A stretch of DNA of 18,343 bases from Candidatus Aenigmatarchaeota archaeon (GTDB lineage: Archaea; Aenigmatarchaeota; Aenigmatarchaeia; GW2011-AR5), in NCBI GenBank assembly GCA_018304565.1, contig JAGVVX010000012.1, positions 1-18,343 on the forward strand, in the 5' to 3' direction. A program made the position numbers and the translations under genes. The notes below the pieces were generated by a model that was not told the DNA's origin, did no database searches, and saw only the letters and a program-made list of their open reading frames with translations. Of this stretch, positions 12,988 through 18,343 are shown one piece after another. How positions within the stretch are numbered: position 1 is the stretch's first letter; each line of letters starts with the position of its first letter.

Positions 12988-13494
12988 CTATCTCCTGTGC
13001 GTTTTCCTGGACACCCTTGAAAGATATAAATAAAGCATCGCAAAGAAAAGAACCCATCCGGCAACGGCGAGCAAAAGAACAGCATCGTAGCCGCTGTAGT
13101 ATGCAGGGTAGTAATTGCCCATCATTCTCATCATCATCGGCATCATATTCGCGTTCATCATTTCGCTGCCCATTGTACCCTGACTGCATCCAAGCCAGTT
13201 TTTTCCCATCGCAATGTGCGCGCTTTGCAGGCCCGCCGAGCCCTCGCCACCCATCATGCTGTCCATCTGCTCGTGCAGCTCGTGGCTTCCGGCCATCCTT
13301 CCCATCACGGCGTCCCCCAGCATCTCGAAATCCACTTCTAAAACACTGCCGCAATCCACATCGCCTATGCTTGAAACGCCCTGGCGTGCCACTATCACGT
13401 TCATCATCTCTTCCGGCGTCTGCATTTCTTCGTGAGCGGCGGCTACTGAAGCAACAACAGACAACGCAAAAATCAGGTACGCCGTTCTATTCAC
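12988..13494 (-). CDS. Met-rich exported membrane-anchored protein, 168 aa
   Basis: A signal peptide (MNRTAYLIFALSVVASVAA, cleaved near AHEE) leads to an outside domain of about 110 residues, then a membrane helix (about 139-160) and a short basic tail SRKTHRR inside. The outside domain has Cys48, a His/Met segment (SHELHEQMDSMMGG), Cys104, and a Met-rich block MMNANMMPMMMRMMG just before the helix. This layout suggests binding of soft metal ions. Translation starts at GTG 13494 behind a GGAGAGGT ribosome-binding site, with a TATA-like TTTTTAATA on the minus strand near 13540. It is the first gene of the cluster. The family is not recognised. Confidence 0.7.
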   Translation of the reverse strand: MNRTAYLIFALSVVASVAAAHEEMQTPEEMMNVIVARQGVSSIGDVDCGSVLEVDFEMLGDAVMGRMAGSHELHEQMDSMMGGEGSAGLQSAHIAMGKNWLGCSQGTMGSEMMNANMMPMMMRMMGNYYPAYYSGYDAVLLLAVAGWVLFFAMLYLYLSRVSRKTHRR

Positions 13495-13659
13495 AGGTTA
13501 CCTCTCCAATAATGACAGATTACACAGCATAGTATTAAAAATCACGCTGTTTATCTGTCATGTGACTGCACCATGCTGACAAAAAATGTTCTGCAGGATG
13601 TTTGCAGAGAAACTAACAAACTTATAAATCTTGCATTCATTGTTTATAACTGATTCCTT
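13495..13659 (+). promoter_or_regulatory. Divergent promoter region
   Basis: The spacer separates the minus-strand cluster from the plus-strand DUF475 gene. A minus-strand TATA-like box lies around 13534-13545, and a plus-strand TATAAAT box (CTTATAAATC, 13621-13630) lies about 35 nt before ATG 13660. GACAG/GTCAT-like words recur but no clean operator palindrome is seen. Confidence 0.45.
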
Positions 13660-14601
13660 ATGCCAGAGATATTTTTTCTCATTCTAACCCTCGTAGGGCT
13701 TTCTCTTTTTGAAATTGTGACGAGCGTCGACAACGCAGTAATAAACGCCGACGTGCTCAGAACCATGTCGAAACAGGCGAGACGCTGGTTCCTTATATGG
13801 GGCATATTTATCGCTGTATTCCTTATACGGGGGCTTTTGCCGCTCATTACAGTTTATTCATTGAATCCGCAACTAGGCTTTTGGGGCACTATGACGGCAG
13901 CCTTCAACGAAGATCCCGCGATCAGCCAAGCTATTGAGAACTCGGCACCCCCCCTCCTGATGGCTGGAGGTATTTTTCTAATATTCCTTTTCCTTCACTG
14001 GCTGTTCCTGGAACCAAAATACTACGGGCTGGTGGTCGAGAATTACATTGAAAGGAAAGGCGTGTGGTTCTTTGCACTCGTTTCGGTATTGCTGACAACA
14101 ATAGTATGGTATTCCATACACATCAACCCGCTGATGGCTTTTGGCGCTGTCGTTGGCTCCAGCATATTTTTCATAGTCCACGGCTTCAGGGAAAATGCAG
14201 AGAAAAAAGAAGCGGAAATGCTGGAAAACAGCAAAATGAGCGACTGGAGCAAGATAATGTATCTGGAAGTAATCGATGCGTCATTTTCCATAGATGGCGT
14301 TTTTGGCGCTTTCGCATTCACCCTTTCTGTTCCAATAATACTCATAGGAAACGGCATGGGGGCTGTGGTTGTACGCCAGCTGACCGTGAGCAATATAGAA
14401 AACGTCAAGAAATACAAATACCTGAAGAATGGCGCCATGTATTCTGTCGCCTTTCTAGGGGCTATCATGGTAATGGACAGCTTTGGCATGCATATCCCGC
14501 CATGGATCTCTCCGATAATAACAATACTCCTGATAAGCTACTTTTTCTGGAAGTCAAAAAATGAACTGTCACTCACCAAATCCGCCAAGACTAAGACTTA
14601 A
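13660..14601 (+). CDS. DUF475/TerC-like integral membrane protein
   Basis: A 313-residue protein with 7-9 membrane helices. Its two family motifs are FEIVTSVDNAVINADVL (17-33) and YLEVIDASFSIDGVFGAF near 203-220, each placing acidic residues in a helix as in TerC/Alx proteins of the LysE superfamily. Members are linked to tellurite resistance and manganese export; the motif Asp residues are presumed metal ligands. The tail is basic. The gene is divergent from the metal and redox cluster and may share regulation across the 165-nt spacer. The function is inferred from the family, not proven. Confidence 0.85.
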   Translation: MPEIFFLILTLVGLSLFEIVTSVDNAVINADVLRTMSKQARRWFLIWGIFIAVFLIRGLLPLITVYSLNPQLGFWGTMTAAFNEDPAISQAIENSAPPLLMAGGIFLIFLFLHWLFLEPKYYGLVVENYIERKGVWFFALVSVLLTTIVWYSIHINPLMAFGAVVGSSIFFIVHGFRENAEKKEAEMLENSKMSDWSKIMYLEVIDASFSIDGVFGAFAFTLSVPIILIGNGMGAVVVRQLTVSNIENVKKYKYLKNGAMYSVAFLGAIMVMDSFGMHIPPWISPIITILLISYFFWKSKNELSLTKSAKTKT

Positions 14602-14624
14602 ATAAATCTCCTGGATATCTGATT

Positions 14625-14879
14625 ATGTGGCCGGAATTAATCAAAGCAAAAAGAAGCACAGAAAATATATCGCTCGAAATCGAGAGGCTTATCAAAAGCC
14701 ATAATTCTCTATACAAAAAAGAAATCGCCAATCACAAAGAACAGCTGCTGTCAGACACTGATGAGACTATAGAGGCAATTGAAGAGGAAATAAAGGAATT
14801 TAGAAAAAATCTTGAAGCTCACAGAAAGCGCCTGGAAGCGCGAGCAGTTTTCCTCAAAAGGCACAACAAAAGAATTTAA
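14625..14879 (+). CDS. Small coiled-coil protein, 84 aa
   Basis: The product begins MWPELIKAKRSTENISLEIE and is almost wholly helical, with heptad-like spacing of Ile, Leu and Ala between Glu/Lys, and a basic C-terminus ending KRHNKRI. It has no signal, membrane segment or Cys. The start is 24 nt after the DUF475 stop. The Sec61-beta gene follows 22 nt later, and its TATA-like AATTTAAG overlaps the end of this gene. No family is recognised. Confidence 0.6.
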   Translation: MWPELIKAKRSTENISLEIERLIKSHNSLYKKEIANHKEQLLSDTDETIEAIEEEIKEFRKNLEAHRKRLEARAVFLKRHNKRI

Positions 14880-14901
14880 GCGCAGAGAATAACTAATAAT
14901 C

Positions 14902-15060
14902 ATGGCTGATAAAGAGAAAACATACATGCCGCAATCAACGGCGGGCCTGATAAGATACTACGACGTCGAGGAAACCGGCATCAGGCTCAAACCTGCCCAT
15001 ATTGTTGCAGCTTCGTTCTTATTTGCAGGACTTGTCCTGGCGCTTAAGCTTCTGGCCTGA
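14902..15060 (+). CDS. secG: Preprotein translocase Sec61-beta/SecG subunit
   Basis: A 52-residue protein that is too short for most ORF filters but highly characteristic. The cytoplasmic N-terminal part MPQSTAGLIRYYDVEETGIR (residues 9-28) matches the archaeal Sec61-beta signature, followed by LKPAHIVAASFLFAGLVLAL, the single tail-anchor membrane helix. It is the small subunit of the SecYE-beta channel. Only archaea and eukaryotes have this form, so it supports the archaeal origin. A TATA-like AATTTAAGC lies about 25 nt upstream. It sits alone rather than with secY or secE. Confidence 0.93.
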   Translation: MADKEKTYMPQSTAGLIRYYDVEETGIRLKPAHIVAASFLFAGLVLALKLLA

Positions 15061-15214
15061 AAAATCAAAAAGCGGGCAAATCTGAAGGAAGCTTTGCTTT
15101 CCGGGATACAGAATACCACAGTGATACCCGGACATACCACTTCAGATGGCGGTATTAAGCGGTATGTCAGGTGTAAAAACACTGATGTAGATTAAGTTTA
15201 GACAGGGTTTTCAC
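15061..15214 (+). terminator. Spacer with two stem-loops after Sec61-beta
   Basis: GACATACC and GGTATGTC form an 8-bp stem (in 15131-15168) extended by CTT/AAG after one mismatch. A weaker stem precedes it (GGGATA with TGATACCC). A GTGT-AAAA-ACAC hairpin follows. They may end the Sec61-beta transcript. An ATTAAGTTTA box (15191-15200) could be a promoter for the next gene. Confidence 0.35.
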
Positions 15215-16078
15215 ATGAAGGTGCTTGTTACAGGCGGATGTGGATTTATAGGCTCGCATTTAGTGGATAGGCTGACCTTAATAGGGCATGATGTAGTTGT
15301 TCTTGATAACCTTTCTACCGGCAAAAAAGAAAATCTCAACAAGGCCGCGAAATTCATCAACGGCGACGTTAGAAATCAGCCTGATGTGAACAAGGCCGCT
15401 AAAGACTGCAAAGTCATCTTTCATTTGGCGGCAATAACAGATGTACAAGCCGGAGAAGATGCAGCTTTCCAGACAAATTTCATAGGCTCTGCAAATGTAT
15501 TCAAATGCGCGGAAAAGAACAAAGCAAAAACAGTCTTCACTTCTTCTGCTGCCGTTTATGCTGACGGGAAGCTGCCTTGCAGTGAAGATGACGCCTGCAA
15601 ACCAGTTTCACAGTATGGAAAGAGCAAGCTCAAGGCTGAAAACCTGCTGAAAAAGCAGAGCGATTATTTTATTCTTAGGCTCTTCAATGTATACGGCCCT
15701 CGAGGGTACGGCGTTGCAAATAGATTCTGCGGCAAGATACCGGAGTACAAGGATATAACAATATTTGGCAACGGACTGCAAACAAGGGACTTTGTTTTCG
15801 TTAACGACGTCGTGGATGCGCTGCTTCTTGGAGCTGGTAATAATGGCATTTATAACGCAGGCACAGGAAAGGAAACATCACTTTTGCAGCTTGTCGATAT
15901 CATACATAATATCTCTAAGGCGAAGCCAAGCGTTAAATTCTTGCCTGAAAAAAAAGGCGAAATAAAAAGAAGCAAAGCGGACATATCAAAAATAAAAAAG
16001 CTCGGGTGGAAACCGAAGTTTTCTCTTGAAGAAGGTGTCTTGTCAGTTCTTAATTCCTCCGGCTTTTTGCCCCGATGA
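15215..16078 (+). CDS. NAD-dependent sugar-nucleotide epimerase/dehydratase (GalE-like, extended SDR)
   Basis: A 287-residue extended short-chain dehydrogenase. The Rossmann motif is TGGCGFIGSHL (6-16), with VVVLDNLSTG as the nucleotide-binding Asp segment. The catalytic triad is SSAAVY followed by YGKSK (Tyr-x3-Lys). RLFNVYGPRGYG and the GNGLQTRDFVFVNDVVDA segment place it with UDP-glucose 4-epimerases and related epimerases or dehydratases, which modify sugars for surface glycans. It is about 20-30 residues shorter than typical GalE but ends naturally. Its 3' end overlaps the convergent glycosyltransferase by 29 nt, consistent with a shared role in glycosylation. Confidence 0.9.
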   Translation: MKVLVTGGCGFIGSHLVDRLTLIGHDVVVLDNLSTGKKENLNKAAKFINGDVRNQPDVNKAAKDCKVIFHLAAITDVQAGEDAAFQTNFIGSANVFKCAEKNKAKTVFTSSAAVYADGKLPCSEDDACKPVSQYGKSKLKAENLLKKQSDYFILRLFNVYGPRGYGVANRFCGKIPEYKDITIFGNGLQTRDFVFVNDVVDALLLGAGNNGIYNAGTGKETSLLQLVDIIHNISKAKPSVKFLPEKKGEIKRSKADISKIKKLGWKPKFSLEEGVLSVLNSSGFLPR

Positions 16079-16763
16079 AATTCTTTGCCACGTACTTGAA
16101 ATCGTCCACATAGCTCTTGAGATTCCTTTTCCTTCTTTTGACAAGATACTTGAAATTCTTTACCCCATCCAGGACGCCGACGCCCTTGACGTAAACAGGC
16201 GAGCTGATGGGGACATTTGCCGTCTTTAGTTTCTGTTTTCCCACCTCAAATATTATTTCAACCGCTATTTCATACCTTTCAGCCCTAAGGTAGAAATTCT
16301 TCAACGCTTCGGATTTTATGGCCCTGAAACCGGATTCTGTATCCCTTATTGCCGTGCCTGAAACAAGGTTCGTGGCCAGATTAAGGAAGAAGTTGCCGAA
16401 CTTCTTTGTAAACGGGTAGCGCGAAAGGTTCCTTTCACCCAAAACAAAATCATAGCTTTCATTCAGCTTTTCAATCAACCGGGGTATGTCTTTCGGGTCG
16501 TGCTGGCCATCGGCATCCAGCGTTATAACGAAATCGGCCCCATTTCTGAGTGCTTCTTTGAATCCATCCCGTATAGAAGCTCCAAGACCCATATTCTTTG
16601 CGTGGCTGATAACAGTCGCGCCATATTTTCTGGCCATCGGCGCCGTGTTATCAGACGAGGCGTCGTTGATCACAATGACTTTTCCGAACTGTTTTGCAAC
16701 CGAAACTACGCCACCTATGGTTTTCTCTTCGTTGTAGGCTGGAATAACAATCACTACTTTCAT
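16050..16763 (-). CDS. Family 2 glycosyltransferase (dolichol-phosphate mannose synthase-like)
   Basis: A 237-residue GT-A glycosyltransferase. It begins MKVVIVIPAYNEEKTIGG, the nucleotide-sugar site with the usual PAYNEE, then VINDASSDNT (the Asp contacting UDP/GDP) and TLDADGQHDP with the metal-binding DAD motif. DTESGFRA is typical of polyprenyl-phosphate hexose synthases. No membrane domain follows, so it is the soluble type that charges dolichol phosphate for protein or lipid glycosylation. ATG 16763 was preferred over a GTG nine bases upstream. The gene is convergent with the epimerase and divergent from the GNAT gene. Confidence 0.9.
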   Translation of the reverse strand: MKVVIVIPAYNEEKTIGGVVSVAKQFGKVIVINDASSDNTAPMARKYGATVISHAKNMGLGASIRDGFKEALRNGADFVITLDADGQHDPKDIPRLIEKLNESYDFVLGERNLSRYPFTKKFGNFFLNLATNLVSGTAIRDTESGFRAIKSEALKNFYLRAERYEIAVEIIFEVGKQKLKTANVPISSPVYVKGVGVLDGVKNFKYLVKRRKRNLKSYVDDFKYVAKNFIGAKSRRN

Positions 16764-16796
16764 TCTAAGCACCCGAATACCAGACTATTCTTAACT

Positions 16797-16808
16797 CTTT
16801 TATTTTTA
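16797..16808 (+). promoter_or_regulatory. TATA-like box for the GNAT gene
   Basis: CTTTTATTTTTA lies 19-30 nt before ATG 16827 in the 63-nt divergent spacer, consistent with a leaderless message. A minus-strand GTTAAGAATAG, about 25 nt from the glycosyltransferase start, is the likely opposing box. Confidence 0.4.
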
Positions 16809-16826
16809 TGTATTCGAGTATGTAAA

Positions 16827-17300
16827 ATGCAAAAAGAAGAAATAGTCATAGAGCTTCTCGATATGAAAAGGCTCAAGCATGATATAGAAAAACTCTGCAA
16901 ACTCGAAAGAGAAATATTTGGCATCGATGGCTATCCACGCTATTTCTTCAGGCAATCTGCCGAGCTATTCGGGGATACATTCCTAGTCTGCAGGGACGCC
17001 GACAAAAATATTATTGGCTATCTGTTAGGAGCCGTAAAACACGAGAAAAAAGAAGGCTGGCTTCTTAGCATGTGCGTTGACGAATCTTTGAGGAAAAAGG
17101 GCATTGGCTCCGTTTTGATCAGCAAATTTCTGGATTTGCTGAAGAGCCGGCCTGTCCATGCAGTTTTTGCCACCGTAGACCCCCTCAATCTCGCGACTGT
17201 AAACCTGTATTCAAAACACGGGTTCAAGATACAGAAACTCGAGCAGGACTATCACGGTATCGGATATCACAGGTACCTTATGAAAAAGAACCTGGCTTGA
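16827..17300 (+). CDS. GNAT family N-acetyltransferase
   Basis: A 157-residue acetyltransferase starting MQKEEIVIELLDM. Motif A, LSMCVDESLRKKGIGSVLIS, carries the acetyl-CoA pyrophosphate loop RKKGIG, and motif B is NLATVNLYSKHGF. The layout resembles RimI/Ard1-type protein N-acetyltransferases, but the substrate cannot be told. A much longer reading frame runs upstream through the glycosyltransferase in another frame. ATG 16827 was chosen because the domain starts there and a TATA-like box lies about 25 nt before it. Its stop abuts the stop of the convergent small gene with no spacer. Confidence 0.87.
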   Translation: MQKEEIVIELLDMKRLKHDIEKLCKLEREIFGIDGYPRYFFRQSAELFGDTFLVCRDADKNIIGYLLGAVKHEKKEGWLLSMCVDESLRKKGIGSVLISKFLDLLKSRPVHAVFATVDPLNLATVNLYSKHGFKIQKLEQDYHGIGYHRYLMKKNLA

Positions 17301-17480
17301 TCATTTGCCCCACCTTATCAGCTTCATCCTCCTAACTTTCTCTGAAAGCAAGCCCAGGGATTTGAGGTATTCCATCAGGGCTATCCTAGATATTTCTGAT
17401 TCTTTCGTCCCGAGTTTTTTGCACACTTTTCTTAATATCTTGTGCGTCTCTTCAGGCAGCTTGTATCTAACGTAAGCCAT
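17301..17480 (-). CDS. Small ribbon-helix-helix-like DNA-binding protein, 59 aa
   Basis: The product begins MAYVRYKLPEETHKILRKVC. A short strand (AYVRYKLP) is followed by helix 1 (EETHKILRKVCKKLG) and helix 2 (KESEISRIALMEYLKSLG), the layout of CopG/Arc-type ribbon-helix-helix proteins, with a basic tail RRMKLIRWGK. It probably binds DNA as a dimer. The start at 17480 has a GTTTAAGC box about 20 nt upstream. It is convergent with the GNAT gene and has no toxin partner, so a transcription factor is more likely than an antitoxin. Confidence 0.6.
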   Translation of the reverse strand: MAYVRYKLPEETHKILRKVCKKLGTKESEISRIALMEYLKSLGLLSEKVRRMKLIRWGK

Positions 17481-17589
17481 AATCTATCACGCTTAAACAT
17501 CCACGCATTCTTCTTAAGCCTTCTATTTTAATTCGAATTTCTCATGAATACAGTATAGTGTATACGTTTGTTTTGCATTAAGAATTTAA

Positions 17590-18240
17590 ATGAGCAATTC
17601 CACCAGTCTGTGACTGGTGGTTGGTCCGGCCCATCGTAGTACAAGTTATTTCTCGAACAAGACGGAAGAAATAAAAAGCAGCCTTGAGGCTGCAAAAGGA
17701 CAAAACACAACTAGTTAATACTATGTCCTTTTTCTCATAAAAAGGTGATTTCATGGAGTCTGAGTTCGTTAGAGGTAGCTCCAGCGTCACGCGGCTGGAG
17801 ATTCATGTCTGCTACAAGGTGCGCTACTGCCACGAAGTCTTCGACTTTGTCGAAGTCAAACAGCGCTGCCAGGAAATTTTCTTCGAGGTGGCAGCGCTGC
17901 ACAGGATAAAGATTGTAGAAATCGGCTTCGATCGCGACCATGTGCACATGGATATCGTGATACGCAACACGCATCGCATGTGCGACGTGGACAAGGCGTT
18001 CAAGGGCACGTCTGGCAGGAAACTCCTGAAGGAGTTTCCTGAAATAAAGCGCAAGTATTTCTGGGGCTCAGGCTTCTGGGGAAGCCAAGGCTATGGGGAC
18101 TCAGTAGGGCGCGATCCTACTGTGATAAGAAATTACGTGAAGAATCAGGGAAAAGGAAGAAAGGAGTTGAGCCTGAAAAACTTCTTTCAGGCACGCAATA
18201 CCATCGGTCTATAGCGAAGCGGTGACCGATGGTTCTTTAT
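17590..18240 (+). mobile_element. IS200/IS605-family insertion sequence (IS200 group, TnpA only)
   Basis: The left end carries a perfect 9-bp hairpin CCACCAGTC/GACTGGTGG with a 3-nt loop (17600-17620). The right end carries a 10-bp hairpin (18200-18209 with 18224-18233) that overlaps the tnpA stop. Subterminal hairpins plus a Y1 transposase and no inverted repeats or target duplication define this family, which moves as single-stranded DNA. A 6-bp hairpin GCAGCC/GGCTGC (around 17679-17694) lies between the left end and tnpA and may limit translation. Exact ends were not fixed. No tnpB or guide RNA is present. Confidence 0.8.
17753..18214 (+). CDS. tnpA: IS200-type Y1 (HUH) transposase TnpA
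   Basis: A 153-residue Y1 transposase. The metal-binding HUH motif is His63-Val-His65 in FDRDHVHMDI. The catalytic tyrosine is Tyr128 in DPTVIRNYVKNQ, in the position expected for the family. The conserved KGTSGRKL (84-91) and WGSQGYG segments are present. The enzyme cuts and joins single DNA strands at the hairpin ends as a dimer. The start ATG follows an AAGGTGAT ribosome-binding site by a few bases. GC content is higher than the flanking intergenic DNA. The frame is intact, so the element may be active. Confidence 0.93.
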   Translation: MESEFVRGSSSVTRLEIHVCYKVRYCHEVFDFVEVKQRCQEIFFEVAALHRIKIVEIGFDRDHVHMDIVIRNTHRMCDVDKAFKGTSGRKLLKEFPEIKRKYFWGSGFWGSQGYGDSVGRDPTVIRNYVKNQGKGRKELSLKNFFQARNTIGL

Positions 18241-18242
18241 AA

Positions 18243-18343
18243 TTGTTAAAAATCCGTATTCCCGATCCTACACGACCAGAACTTGGTGATGCTGATTTTA
18301 CTGTTTCCAATTTTCCTGAGTTTGAGAAAAAATACTTATCCAA
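18243..18343 (+). CDS. Start of an unknown gene, cut by the window end
   Basis: An open frame begins after TAA 18240-18242, with TTG 18243 as the only nearby start codon. It runs to the end of the window, reading LLKIRIPDPTRPELGDADFT. No ATG is present, so either a TTG start is used or the IS200 insertion just upstream removed the original 5' end. Too short to identify. Confidence 0.4.
   Translation, partial: MLKIRIPDPTRPELGDADFTVSNFPEFEKKYLS

Noticed and set aside
16500..16826. N-terminal extension of the GNAT protein
   Set aside because: It overlaps the well-supported glycosyltransferase on the other strand and has no acetyltransferase homology; the domain and the TATA box place the start at 16827.
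17301..17480. Antitoxin of a toxin-antitoxin pair
   Set aside because: The fold fits a ribbon-helix-helix protein, but no toxin-like gene is adjacent in the same orientation.

Overview
The window reads as a stretch of an archaeal genome, most likely a fast-evolving (DPANN-like) lineage; that lineage is an inference. The archaeal signs are a 23S rRNA that matches archaeal rather than bacterial rRNA over long segments, an archaeal-type RNase P RNA, a Sec61-beta/SecG gene, and AT-rich TATA-like boxes about 24-30 nt upstream of several start codons, which suggests short-leader or leaderless mRNAs.

Layout. (1) 1-2090: 3' part of a 23S rRNA gene interrupted by two group I introns. Only the 3' end of the first is present, with the tail of an ORF running into its core. 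The second sits after the U2449-equivalent and carries a LAGLIDADG endonuclease gene. A 57-nt low-complexity insertion sits at the L1949-equivalent, and several normally invariant rRNA positions differ. (2) 2091-3540: hairpin-rich spacers around three small genes of unknown function, two of them behind the same promoter-like word. (3) 3627-4042: RNase P RNA. (4) 4043-5702: a possible small RNA, an IS200/IS605-like palindrome, TTAAAGTAA iterons, and a two-gene nuclease pair (DEDDy exonuclease then HNH) on the minus strand, flanked by a 13-bp direct repeat. (5) 5703-8008: a small membrane protein, an SLC13/DASS anion transporter and a HypC-like gene with an overlapping second frame.

(6) 8094-13494: a compact minus-strand cluster that looks like an envelope redox and metal homeostasis island. 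It encodes OsmC, a frameshifted small membrane protein, a Met-rich exported protein, a C2H2 zinc finger-TM-DsbA fusion, a membrane-anchored winged-helix regulator, an APC permease with CBS domains, a GDT1/UPF0016 cation transporter and a second Met-rich exported protein. A divergent DUF475/TerC-like gene (13660-14601) may belong functionally. Three of the membrane or exported proteins expose Met-rich segments.

(7) 14625-17480: a coiled-coil protein, Sec61-beta, a sugar-nucleotide epimerase convergent with and overlapping a family 2 glycosyltransferase, a GNAT acetyltransferase, and a small DNA-binding-like protein. (8) 17590-18240: an IS200-type element (TnpA with HUH and catalytic Tyr, hairpins at both ends), followed by the start of an unknown gene cut by the window end.

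No tRNA, 5S rRNA or CRISPR array was recognised.
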